NCBI GenBank assembly: GCA_902766815.1
Contig: CACXEZ010000028.1
Location: 1-19,261, forward strand
Length of the DNA stretch: 19,261 bases
Direction of reading: 5' to 3'
Origin: an uncultured Erysipelotrichaceae bacterium
GTDB taxonomy: Bacteria > Bacillota_I > Bacilli_A > RF39 > UBA660
How positions within the stretch are numbered: the first letter of the stretch is position 1; every line of letters starts with the position of its first letter. The notes under the pieces were generated by a model. The model did no database searches. It saw only the letters and a list, made by a program, of their open reading frames with translations, and had not been told where the DNA came from. This document shows, one piece after another, positions 1 to 7,356 of this stretch. The position numbers and the translations under genes are program-made.

Positions 1-98
1 AACAAGAGTAATCCTTAATATATACATAAACTTATTTAATATAACGTATATATGGGATTACAATAATTTTGGTGAGTTTTCGTCATTAAGTAGTCACA

Positions 99-1013
99 AT
101 GAAGATTATGACCTGTATTATAGCTATAGAATCAAACAAATTAGATGACACAGTAAAAGTTACTGATATCATAAAAGAATCATACGGTTCAGGAATTTAT
201 ATTGAAGTAGGGGAAGAAATTAAATTAAGAGATTTATTATATGGTTTAATGTTAAGATCAGGAAACGATGCAGCTCTAATGGTGGCAGAATATGTAGGAA
301 CAGACGTCAAAAATTTTGTTTCTATGATGAATAATAAAGCCAAAGAAATAGGTATGAGTCATACTAATTTTGTAAATCCAAGTGGACTAGATAATAGTGA
401 TTTAGGTAATTATTCTACTGCCTATGATATGGCTCTATTAACAAGATATGCCATGAAAAATGCCGAGTATCGTAAAATTGTAAAAACTAAAAGTTATACT
501 GTCAAAACGAATAAAAAAACTTACTCTTGGAAAAATAAAAATAAACTTCTAAGCGAAGAATACATTACAGGAGGAAAAACAGGATATACAGAAAAAGCCA
601 AAAGAACTTTAGTTTCAACAGCAACATCTGATAATATGGATTTAATCGTAGTAACCATAAGAGATAGTGATGATTGGAATACCCATAAAGATTTATATCA
701 ATATGCTTTCAATAACTATACATCTTATAAAGTATTAAAAAAAAGTAACTTCAAAGTCATAGGTGATACCTACTATAAAGGCAACTTTTATATTAAAAAT
801 GATGTTTACCTATCATTTAAAAAAGATGAATTAGCAAGTCTTATCGGTAAAATTGTATTAGAAAAAAAGAAAAAATATAAAAATAACGATCAAGTAGGAG
901 AATATCAAATCTATTTAGATGAAGTATTAATGTATAAAGAACCAATCTATATTAAAAATGTAAACAGTCAAAAAAGTAAAATGTTTTCGGAAAAACTAGG
1001 TGATAAAGTATGA
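99..1013 (+). CDS. dacB: D-Ala-D-Ala carboxypeptidase (penicillin-binding protein 5 / DacB family), 5'-truncated
   Basis: Serine DD-carboxypeptidases trim the terminal D-alanine from peptidoglycan stem peptides outside the membrane; beside spmA/spmB the usual member is the spore-cortex enzyme DacB. The second and third active-site motifs are present: SGN (residues 54-56) and KTG (160-162, in GGKTGYTEKAKRT), followed by a PBP5-type C-terminal domain (about 210-290). The first motif, SxxK, is broken: the lysine is residue 2 (TMKIMT), but the codon where the nucleophilic serine should lie (93-95) reads GTC, and a stop sits at 87-89. The signal peptide and about 50 N-terminal residues are absent. 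No SD precedes this ATG, so it is not a believable native start. The gene is a remnant, or the window edge carries a rearrangement or assembly join. The stop overlaps spmA (ATGA). Family assignment is firm; activity as written is doubtful. Confidence 0.85.
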   Translation: MKIMTCIIAIESNKLDDTVKVTDIIKESYGSGIYIEVGEEIKLRDLLYGLMLRSGNDAALMVAEYVGTDVKNFVSMMNNKAKEIGMSHTNFVNPSGLDNSDLGNYSTAYDMALLTRYAMKNAEYRKIVKTKSYTVKTNKKTYSWKNKNKLLSEEYITGGKTGYTEKAKRTLVSTATSDNMDLIVVTIRDSDDWNTHKDLYQYAFNNYTSYKVLKKSNFKVIGDTYYKGNFYIKNDVYLSFKKDELASLIGKIVLEKKKKYKNNDQVGEYQIYLDEVLMYKEPIYIKNVNSQKSKMFSEKLGDKV

Positions 1014-1594
1014 TAACAATAATCTTTGGTTCTTTCTTAATTATTGGTATTCTTTATAGTTTTTTTACAGGAAATGCCAATATTATCAACAATACCTTAA
1101 TATCATCGGGAAGCATCGCTATAGATATTGCTCTAAAAATGGTTCCCTTATTATGCCTATGGTTAGGAGTTATGAAAATCGCAGAAGATAGTGGGTTACT
1201 TCATAAAGTATCTAAGATAATGTCAAAAATAATTAAACCACTATTTCCAGAATTAAAAAGCAATGGAGATGCTATTGCTTATCTAGGTTCTAATATAGTA
1301 ATGAATATGCTAGGATTAGGAAATGCCGCAACCCCTTTTGGACTAAAAGCCATGAATTGTATGCAAGAAGATAATCCTAAAAAAGATACTGCTACTAGAA
1401 GTATGATTACTTTTATGGTAATGAATACAGCATCAGTCACCATCATTCCAACAACAGTCATAAGCTTTAGAACCTTAAATGGTTCAAGGAATCCAACAGA
1501 AATAGTAGGTGTGTGTATAATAGCAACCATTCTATCTTGTGCCTTTGGCCTTCTCATGGATAGAATACTATATCATATATGGAGGAAAGACTAA
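1010..1594 (+). CDS. spmA: Spore maturation protein A (nucleoside-recognition/Gate-domain membrane protein)
   Basis: 194-residue polytopic membrane protein of the SpmA family, which in Bacillus subtilis acts with SpmB and DacB in dehydration of the spore core. The transported substrate, if any, is unknown. Several hydrophobic segments are visible (about residues 1-18, 33-55 and 125-183). The family motif region GNAATPFGLKAM lies at about 104-115. The start overlaps the preceding dacB stop by four bases (ATGA), with AGGTGA inside the dacB coding end as SD, so it is translationally coupled. The stop overlaps the spmB start (TAATG). Family and order dacB-spmA-spmB match the known operon. SpmA homologues also occur in organisms that do not sporulate, so spore formation is an inference. 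Confidence 0.93.
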   Translation: MITIIFGSFLIIGILYSFFTGNANIINNTLISSGSIAIDIALKMVPLLCLWLGVMKIAEDSGLLHKVSKIMSKIIKPLFPELKSNGDAIAYLGSNIVMNMLGLGNAATPFGLKAMNCMQEDNPKKDTATRSMITFMVMNTASVTIIPTTVISFRTLNGSRNPTEIVGVCIIATILSCAFGLLMDRILYHIWRKD

Positions 1595-2103
1595 TGACAG
1601 ACTATATGATACCTATCATTGTTTTATTCATAATTTTATATGGATTTTATAAAAATGTAGACTTATATGAGTCATTCCTAAAGGGAGTAAAAGAAGGAAT
1701 GCACATGGTGATTAAAATATTTCCTACTATTTTTACAATGATGATCGCAGTTCAAGTATTAATAAATAGCAATATTGTAAAAGACTTTACAAGTATTTTA
1801 GAACCAGTTCTCAAATTTTTAAAATTTCCAAGTGAACTTTTAACCCTAGCCATCTTAAGACCCATATCAGGTACTTCATCCCTAGTAGTCATGAATGATT
1901 TATTAAAAGTATATGGTCCAGATTCTTATATAGGAAGAGTAGCTTCCATCATTCAAGGAAGTACTGATACCACCATCTATATTTTAGGACTATATTTTTC
2001 AACCTTTGGAATCAAAAAGACAAAATATGCTCTCATAGCAGGCTTGCTCGCCGACTTAAGTGCTATTATTCTATCTATTGTTATGGTCAGAATATTCTTC
2101 TAA
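1594..2103 (+). CDS. spmB: Spore maturation protein B
   Basis: 169-residue membrane protein of the SpmB family, the partner of SpmA in spore-core maturation. Hydrophobic segments span about residues 4-20, 34-58 and 140-169. The conserved stretch LRPISGTSSLVVM and the later IQGSTDTTIYILGLYF region are typical of the family. I chose the ATG at 1594 and not the in-frame ATG at 1579, because GGAGG at 1581-1585 is well spaced for the later one and lies inside the longer version. The resulting TAATG overlap with spmA implies coupled translation. It is the last gene of the operon; a strong hairpin follows four bases after the stop. Confidence 0.92.
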   Translation: MTDYMIPIIVLFIILYGFYKNVDLYESFLKGVKEGMHMVIKIFPTIFTMMIAVQVLINSNIVKDFTSILEPVLKFLKFPSELLTLAILRPISGTSSLVVMNDLLKVYGPDSYIGRVASIIQGSTDTTIYILGLYFSTFGIKKTKYALIAGLLADLSAIILSIVMVRIFF

Positions 2104-2106
2104 AAG

Positions 2107-2135
2107 AAAAATAGCCATTAATTTAGGCTATTTTT
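2107..2135. terminator. Bidirectional intrinsic terminator between spmB and the small convergent gene
   Basis: A perfect 10-bp stem (2107-2116 AAAAATAGCC with 2126-2135 GGCTATTTTT) encloses a 9-nt loop. Flanking A and T runs give a U-tract on either strand, so it can end both the dacB-spmA-spmB transcript and the minus-strand ORF, whose stop codon lies in the loop. Confidence 0.88.
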
Positions 2136-2246
2136 GCTTGTATTATTAGAATTCATATTGCAATTATTCTCTTTACAAGAATTTGCACCGCTCATATTAT
2201 TTGAGTTTCTTTGAGAATTCTTTTTAGAATTTTTATTCTTTCCCAT
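2118..2246 (-). CDS. Small Asn/Ser/Lys-rich protein, 42 residues, possibly a spore-associated small protein
   Basis: A short ORF starts MGKNKNSKKNSQRNS and contains two cysteines (SCKENNC, about residues 23-29). It is very hydrophilic, with 14 asparagines by my count, and has no membrane segment. A good SD (GGGTGAT) sits just before the ATG, and the stop falls in the loop of a terminator properly oriented for this strand. Those signals, with a composition unlike random AT-rich sequence, support a real gene. I do not recognise the family with certainty. Its size, composition and position tail-to-tail with spmB suggest a small spore protein of the SASP or coat type, but that is inference. No convincing forespore promoter is visible upstream. 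Confidence 0.5.
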   Translation of the reverse strand: MGKNKNSKKNSQRNSNNMSGANSCKENNCNMNSNNTSKNSLN

Positions 2247-2741
2247 TTTTCATCACCCACTATTATTATGAACTTATGATTTTTCTTTATGTATAAATTG
2301 ATAAAATTTTCACTGGTGTTATTTGGCATTCTTAACAAAAAATGTCTTGTATATTTTTATGTTTTACAAAAATAATAAAAATATACATTATTTCAAAAAT
2401 GAAATCAAACACCAAATAATTATTGGATAACTAAATCAATAATTTATATATACTATATTTAAATAAAAAAATTAACTAATACGCTAAACAAAAAACACGA
2501 ACACTTAAAAATAAAAAAACATAAAAAATAAAAAAATAAAAATAAATTAAAAAATAAAAAAGTTAAAAAATAAGAAAAAATATAAAATACATTAATATGT
2601 AAAAATAATCTAAAAACCTTTTAAATAAAGCATTTAATTATTTTAAGAAACAAAAACTTTTTATGATAAAAAGTAAAAAAAGAGAAAAGCTAATAAATAA
2701 AAGACTTTAAAAAAATAAAAAAATAATTGTTCGTATTTTTG
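2247..2741. other. Extremely A/T-rich gene-free spacer
   Basis: About 500 bases between the small minus-strand gene and the nrdD promoter hold no gene with a credible SD. A 13-bp inverted repeat (2348-2360 with 2375-2387, 14-nt loop) lies near its middle. From about 2500 to 2590 the plus strand is almost only A and T, built of short A-runs separated by single T or C bases, like an array of A-tracts. Such DNA is expected to be curved or easily unwound. I see no clear protein-binding array or RNA gene. Confidence 0.6.
2348..2387. repeat. 13-bp perfect inverted repeat
   Basis: Arms 2348-2360 (TGTATATTTTTAT) and 2375-2387 (ATAAAAATATACA) flank a 14-nt A/T-rich loop. There is no T-run typical of a terminator. 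The stem is all A/T except one G-C pair, so it may be chance in this composition. Confidence 0.45.
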
Positions 2742-2770
2742 TTGACAAAACAGTTTTGCTCTTGTATAAT
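2742..2770 (+). promoter_or_regulatory. Consensus sigma-A promoter of the nrdD operon
   Basis: Perfect -35 TTGACA (2742-2747) and -10 TATAAT (2765-2770) are separated by exactly 17 bp. The spacer holds a 13-bp palindrome, CAAAACAGTTTTG (2746-2758), overlapping the -35 end, a position where a repressor could block polymerase. I see no match to the NrdR box. Confidence 0.85.
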
Positions 2771-2813
2771 GAAAGTGTAAGAAATAGAGAGAGAAACAAA
2801 AGGAGTGACGTAT

Positions 2814-5111
2814 ATGGTAAGTGAAGAAGTATTAGAACAACTACAAGTAGTAAAAAGAAACGGAAAAAAAGTTTCGTTTGATACTACCAAAGTTGCTATG
2901 GCAATAAAGAAAGGTTTCGATGGCATCCAAGTTTCAGAAGAAGAAGCGAAAAAGTATGATGCTAAAGATGTTCAAAAAGTGTATCTTGGAGTAATCAAAA
3001 AAATTGAAAAAGATTACAAAGAACAAGATAAAATTAAAATTGAAGAAATTCAAGATTTAATTGAAGAAATGTTAAAAAAATATAAATATGATGATGTTTA
3101 TGAAACATTTTCTGAATATAGAGATAGAAGGGAAAAGTCAAGACAATTATTCTCTGATGAGAAAAGAATGCATAAATTCTTAAAATCGCTAGAAGGACTT
3201 GGCTTGAAAAGCGCCCATGAAGAAGATGCAAAAAGAGAAAATGCCAATATCGATGGTAACAGTGCAATGGGAACAATGCTTCAATATGGATCAACAGTTT
3301 CTAAAGAATTTTCAAAAGCTTATTTAATGAAAAAGAAATATGCAGATGCTCATGATAGTGGAGATATTCATATTCATGATATGGATTTCTTGGCAATGGG
3401 AACGACAACGTGTATGCAAATTGATTTAAATAAGTTGTTCAAAAATGGTTTTTCTACAGGTCACGGACATTTAAGAGAGCCGCAATCTATCAATGCATAC
3501 AGTGCTCTTGCAGCAATAGCGGTACAATCAAATCAGAATGATCAACATGGAGGGCAAAGTATTCCAGCATTTGATTTCTATATGGCACCTGGAGTACTAA
3601 AAACATTCAAAAAAGAATATAAACAAGCTTTGTATGAATTATTAGATTTTACTGATTTCATTAGTTTTGTCAATATGGATAAACTTGCTAAGGAAGTAGA
3701 TAAATTAGACTCCATTGAAGTTGATATGAATATTTTTGAAAATTTTTATAAAGAAAGTAAAGAAGTAAGAAGAATCTTTGAAAAAGCTTATGATACAGCT
3801 TATACAAAAACAGATAGAGCAACATACCAAGCAATGGAAGCATTTGTACATAACTTAAATACGATGCATTCAAGAGCAGGAGCACAAGTACCATTTTCTT
3901 CTATCAATTTTGGAACAGATACTTCTCCAGAAGGAAGAATGGTAATGAAAAACTATCTACTATCCGTAGATGCAGGACTTGGGAAGAATGAAACTCCAAT
4001 ATTTCCAATATCAATATTCAAAGTGAAAGAAGGAGTAAATTATAATCCAGGAGATCCAAACTATGACTTATTCAAATTATCTTGTAAAGTATCAGCAAAA
4101 AGATTATTTCCAAACTTCTCGTTCATGGATTCACCATTTAATGCTCAATACTATAAAGGAGATTATAATACAGAAGTTTGTTATATGGGATGTCGTACCA
4201 GAGTAATTGGAAATGTTGTAGATCCTAATAAAGCAGTAACACCAGGACGTGGTAATTTATCATTCACATCTATCAACTTACCCCGTTTAGGAATCAAACA
4301 CGGTATTGTTTCTAATGAAAAAGAAGATATCAAAGGATTCTTTGATGAACTAGAAGAAACAATGGATATGGTTCGTGATCAACTGTTAGAAAGATTTGAA
4401 GTACAATGCAACAAAAGAACTTATAATTTTCCATTCCTATTAGAACAAGGAATTTGGATTGATTCTGAAAAGTTAAAACCAACTGATCGTTTAAGAAGAG
4501 TATTAAAACATGGAACCTTAAGTATCGGATTTATAGGATTAGCCGAATGCTTAAAAGCCCTAATTGGAAAACATCATGGAGAAAGTGATGAAGCTCAAAA
4601 ACTAGGACTAAAAATTGTCAAATTTATGAGAAAAAAGTGTGATGAGTACTCTGAAAAGTATAATTTAAATTTCACTTGTCTAGCAACACCTGCTGAAGGA
4701 TTAAGTGGAAGATTTGTAAATATTGATGCCTCAATTTATGGAAAAATAAAAGGTGTTACAGATAAAAATTATTACACTAATTCATTCCATGTACCAGTTT
4801 ATTATCATATCTCTATTGTGAATAAAATAAAAAAAGAAGCTCCATATCATGAATTAACCAATGCAGGACATATTAGTTATATTGAGTTAGATGGAGATAC
4901 AACTAAAAACATAGATGCTTTTGAAAAAATTGTTCGTCAAATGAAAGAAAATCATATGGGATATGCAGCGATTAATCATCCTGTAGATAGAGATCCAGTT
5001 TGTGGTTATGTCGGAGTGATTGGTGATATTTGCCCAGGATGTGGAAGACGTGCTTATGAAGGGGTTAGTATTGAAACAGTAAATGATTTTAAGAAAAATT
5101 CATGCTGTTAA
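2814..5111 (+). CDS. nrdD: Anaerobic (class III) ribonucleoside-triphosphate reductase, large subunit lacking the glycyl-radical tail
   Basis: This enzyme reduces ribonucleoside triphosphates to deoxyribonucleotides under anaerobiosis. The 765-residue protein has an N-terminal ATP-cone (about residues 10-100, beginning VVKRNGKKVSFD) for allosteric control, then the catalytic ten-stranded barrel with NrdD stretches such as MGTTTCMQID, NTMHSRAGAQVPFSSINFG and CYMGCRTRV. Near the end comes a cysteine motif (DPVCGYVG...CPGCGRR: Cys730, Cys740, Cys743). It then ends with SIETVNDFKKNSCC and two stop codons. The expected glycyl-radical loop (RITGYLVG) is missing here and is found in the next ORF. 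I chose ATG 2814 over the in-frame GTG at 2805, because the GTG overlaps the AGGAG SD. It leads the operon nrdD - radical tail - nrdG. Confidence 0.93.
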   Translation: MVSEEVLEQLQVVKRNGKKVSFDTTKVAMAIKKGFDGIQVSEEEAKKYDAKDVQKVYLGVIKKIEKDYKEQDKIKIEEIQDLIEEMLKKYKYDDVYETFSEYRDRREKSRQLFSDEKRMHKFLKSLEGLGLKSAHEEDAKRENANIDGNSAMGTMLQYGSTVSKEFSKAYLMKKKYADAHDSGDIHIHDMDFLAMGTTTCMQIDLNKLFKNGFSTGHGHLREPQSINAYSALAAIAVQSNQNDQHGGQSIPAFDFYMAPGVLKTFKKEYKQALYELLDFTDFISFVNMDKLAKEVDKLDSIEVDMNIFENFYKESKEVRRIFEKAYDTAYTKTDRATYQAMEAFVHNLNTMHSRAGAQVPFSSINFGTDTSPEGRMVMKNYLLSVDAGLGKNETPIFPISIFKVKEGVNYNPGDPNYDLFKLSCKVSAKRLFPNFSFMDSPFNAQYYKGDYNTEVCYMGCRTRVIGNVVDPNKAVTPGRGNLSFTSINLPRLGIKHGIVSNEKEDIKGFFDELEETMDMVRDQLLERFEVQCNKRTYNFPFLLEQGIWIDSEKLKPTDRLRRVLKHGTLSIGFIGLAECLKALIGKHHGESDEAQKLGLKIVKFMRKKCDEYSEKYNLNFTCLATPAEGLSGRFVNIDASIYGKIKGVTDKNYYTNSFHVPVYYHISIVNKIKKEAPYHELTNAGHISYIELDGDTTKNIDAFEKIVRQMKENHMGYAAINHPVDRDPVCGYVGVIGDICPGCGRRAYEGVSIETVNDFKKNSCC

Positions 5112-5140
5112 ATAAATAAAAAAGAAAGAAGGAAGTAAAA

Positions 5141-5317
5141 ATGAAAATGGAAGAAAAAGAAGTAAAAACAGTAGGGGAAGGCGTTGGATTTGAAAGAATA
5201 AGAAGAATTACAGGATACTTAGTTGGTACTGTAGATCGCTTTAATAATGGAAAAAGAGCAGAAGAACATGATCGAGTAAAACATGGTACAGAAGAAATTT
5301 TAAAAGAAGCAAAATAA
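5141..5317 (+). CDS. Separate glycyl-radical subunit of the class III ribonucleotide reductase (58 residues)
   Basis: This short gene encodes what is normally the C-terminal end of NrdD. Residues 17-48 contain FERIRRITGYLVGTVDRF followed by NNGKRAEEHDRVKH, the class III glycyl-radical signature, with Gly25 as the predicted radical site. It has its own SD (AGAAGGAAG, ending 7 bases before the ATG) and lies 29 bases after the nrdD stop. Stops in the nrdD frame (5109-5111 and again at 5136-5138) and the SD show a designed break, not one missing base. One base separates its stop from nrdG (TAAGATG), so the two are translationally coupled. Inference: it docks onto the large subunit, is activated by NrdG, and works as a radical-carrying subunit, as the glycyl-radical protein YfiD/GrcA does for pyruvate formate-lyase. 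Confidence 0.87.
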   Translation: MKMEEKEVKTVGEGVGFERIRRITGYLVGTVDRFNNGKRAEEHDRVKHGTEEILKEAK

Positions 5318-5318
5318 G

Positions 5319-5879
5319 ATGAAAATTAGACTTGCAACACCAGAAATACAAAGAGATAGTATCGTTGATGGAGAAGGCATCCGAAGCGTGATTTGGACTC
5401 AAGGTTGTAAACATCACTGCCCAGGATGCCACAATCCTATTACTCATTCTTTTAATGGTGGCTTTACTGTAGATACAGAGGAAATCAAAGAAAAAATCAA
5501 AAAAATTGAAGGTCAAGATGGAGTAACATTTTCAGGCGGTGACCCTATGGAACAACCTGAACCTTGTGCTGAACTTGCCAAATATTGCAAAAGTTTAGGG
5601 TTAAACATTTGGTGCTATACAGGGTATACGTTTGAAGAACTACTAGAAAAAGCCTCAAATGACTCATTTATCTTAGATTTTTTAAAAAACATCGACATTT
5701 TAGTAGATGGGAAGTTTGTTTTGAAAGAAAAAAGCTATGATGCTACCTTTAGAGGTTCTAAAAATCAAAGAATAATAGATGTACCAAGAAGTCTAGCTGC
5801 AAGAAAAGCAATAATAGTAACTAAGTATGAAAATACTTTTGAGGAAAATGAACATAAGAAAAAAAATATATATATATAA
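5319..5879 (+). CDS. nrdG: Anaerobic ribonucleotide reductase activating enzyme (radical SAM)
   Basis: The activase uses S-adenosylmethionine and a 4Fe-4S cluster to generate the glycyl radical on class III ribonucleotide reductase. The cluster-binding CxxxCxxC motif is at Cys30, Cys34 and Cys37 (GCKHHCPGCHNP), and the SAM-binding region FSGGDPMEQ follows at about 74-82. At 186 residues the length is a little above the usual 150-175 of NrdG; the excess is a Lys/Asn-rich end (ENEHKKKNIYI). It starts one base after the radical-subunit stop and has only a weak SD of its own, so its synthesis probably depends on translation of that gene. Here its substrate glycine is on a separate small polypeptide. 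Confidence 0.95.
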   Translation: MKIRLATPEIQRDSIVDGEGIRSVIWTQGCKHHCPGCHNPITHSFNGGFTVDTEEIKEKIKKIEGQDGVTFSGGDPMEQPEPCAELAKYCKSLGLNIWCYTGYTFEELLEKASNDSFILDFLKNIDILVDGKFVLKEKSYDATFRGSKNQRIIDVPRSLAARKAIIVTKYENTFEENEHKKKNIYI

Positions 5880-5960
5880 TTCTTTAAAATAGAATTAAAT
5901 AATAATGCACTCTAGAAAATAATCTTTTAGATATAAATGAGTACAATAAGCATACCAAAT

Positions 5961-5997
5961 AAAATAGATATATTCAAATTTTGAATATATCTATTTT
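5961..5997. terminator. Bidirectional terminator between convergent nrdG and pilB
   Basis: A perfect 18-bp inverted repeat (5961-5978 with 5980-5997, one central base) begins AAAATAGATA and ends TATCTATTTT, giving a T-run on both strands. It overlaps the last codon and stop of the minus-strand ATPase gene, so one element serves both transcripts. Confidence 0.8.
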
Positions 5998-7261
5998 ATT
6001 TCATATCTTCAATTTCGTCATCTAAATCAATTAACTTTAATACTTCAGTAATAGTAGTAAAGCCTGCTAAAACCTTATAAAAACCATCTTGAATCATCGT
6101 AATAACATCTTTATTATAAACAAGCTTCCTCAATTGTTCTTTAGTTACATTAGAACTGATAGCATCTCGAATATCCTGGTTAATTAATAATACCTCATGT
6201 AAAGCAACTCTTCCTTTATATCCAAAACTACATTCAGGACAACCAACAGGTTCGTAAACTTGAGAAACTTCTAATCCTAAAATAGTTCGAAATAAATTTT
6301 TTTCATAACTATTAGTAGCTCTTAATCTTCTACATTTTGTACACAGTCTTCTTGCTAACTTCTGAGAAATAATTCCTTCTAGAGCACTCGCCAATAAATA
6401 ACGCTCTACATCCATGTCTAGAAGTCTTTCGATAGTAGATAAAGAATTATTAGTATGAATTGTAGATAAAACTAAATGTCCAGTAATAGAAGCACGAACT
6501 GCAATCTGAGCTGTTTCACTATCACGAATCTCACCAATCATAATAATATTAGGATCCTGCCTTAAAATACTTCTTAATACATTAGCAAAAGTAAGCCCAA
6601 TATCACTATTAACCTGTACTTGATTAATTCCTTCGATTTCCATCTCTACCGGATCCTCAACGGTAATTAAATTAGCATCTTCAGTATTAAGTCTATTTAA
6701 AATAGAATAAACAGTTGTCGATTTACCACTACCAGTAGCACCTGTTACCAAAATAATTCCATTAGGTTCACTAATCATCTTCAAAACTTTTTTATAATTA
6801 ACCTCATTAAAACATAAAGACTCTAAACCTCTAAAACTTGCTGAATAATCCATAATTCTAATAACAACTTTTTCGCCCCTTTTAGTAGGTAAAGAAGAAA
6901 CACGCATATCTAAGCTAACTCCTTCTATCGTTGTTCGAATAGATCCATCTTGAGGTAATCTTGTTTCAGTAATATTCATACCAGACATAATTTTTAAACG
7001 AGCAACTAAATTTTGTTTAGCAGCATTAGGAACAATAATAAAAGTATCTAATTTTCCATCAACACGAAATCTTACTTTCATATGTTGTTCTTCCGGATCA
7101 AAATGTATATCACTAGCATTCTTACTAGAAGCTGATAACAAAATGTAATTAACAATATCTACAATTGGAGTAGTTTCAAAATTAATCACTTTCTTAGTAG
7201 CATAATCATTAAATTTATTAGAAGATTGTTGATTAACTGTCTGATTAACACCTTGATCCAT
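5996..7261 (-). CDS. pilB: PilB/GspE-type assembly ATPase for type IV pilus-like or pseudopilus system
   Basis: This cytoplasmic hexameric ATPase drives pilin polymerisation at the membrane. In 421 residues it shows Walker A GATGSGKS (174-181), Asp box TVEDPVE (200-206), Walker B NIIMIGEIRD (238-247), His box GHLVLSTIHTN (261-271) and a four-cysteine zinc motif (Cys307, Cys310, Cys341, Cys344). After about 30 polar Gln/Asn-rich residues it enters the PilB core directly (VDIVNYILLSASSKNASDIH), so the N-terminal domain of full-length PilB/GspE (usually 500-570 residues) is missing; in size it is closer to competence ATPase ComGA. It is transcribed away from two prepilin genes that are its likely partners. 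No inner-membrane platform (PilC/GspF) or prepilin peptidase gene is in this window. Confidence 0.93.
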   Translation of the reverse strand: MDQGVNQTVNQQSSNKFNDYATKKVINFETTPIVDIVNYILLSASSKNASDIHFDPEEQHMKVRFRVDGKLDTFIIVPNAAKQNLVARLKIMSGMNITETRLPQDGSIRTTIEGVSLDMRVSSLPTKRGEKVVIRIMDYSASFRGLESLCFNEVNYKKVLKMISEPNGIILVTGATGSGKSTTVYSILNRLNTEDANLITVEDPVEMEIEGINQVQVNSDIGLTFANVLRSILRQDPNIIMIGEIRDSETAQIAVRASITGHLVLSTIHTNNSLSTIERLLDMDVERYLLASALEGIISQKLARRLCTKCRRLRATNSYEKNLFRTILGLEVSQVYEPVGCPECSFGYKGRVALHEVLLINQDIRDAISSNVTKEQLRKLVYNKDVITMIQDGFYKVLAGFTTITEVLKLIDLDDEIEDMK

Positions 7262-7290
7262 AAGTCATCCCGTTCCATTCTCTTTTATTC

Positions 7291-7319
7291 TTTACAATAA
7301 TTCATAATTATTATATAAT
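7291..7319 (+). promoter_or_regulatory. Promoter of the prepilin operon
   Basis: TTTACA (7291-7296) and TATAAT (7314-7319) with a 17-bp spacer. The -10 overlaps the -10 of the opposing pilB promoter. Confidence 0.65.
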
Positions 7320-7338
7320 AAAATTAATAAAATAGCAA
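7310..7338 (-). promoter_or_regulatory. Divergent promoter of the pilB gene
   Basis: On the minus strand TTGCTA (7333-7338) and TATAAT (7310-7315) are 17 bp apart. Its -10 shares bases with the prepilin promoter, and its -35 touches the prepilin SD, so the two polymerases cannot bind at once. AT-rich composition makes chance matches possible. Confidence 0.55.
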
Positions 7339-7356
7339 GGAGGTTATATCAGAAAA

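Noticed and set aside
2250..2350. A forespore (sigma-G/F) promoter for the small minus-strand gene
   Set aside because: CATA-like and TGAAAA-like pieces occur, but the spacing is wrong and the sequence is too AT-rich to trust.
2700..2800. An NrdR box or FNR/Rex-type site upstream of nrdD
   Set aside because: I looked for these known patterns and found no convincing match; only the unrelated 13-bp palindrome in the promoter.
5100..5145. A simple frameshift or sequencing error as the cause of the NrdD split
   Set aside because: Two stop codons in the nrdD frame, a fresh SD, a proper ATG, and a non-standard C-terminal end on the large ORF all point to two designed genes; no single-base change joins them cleanly.
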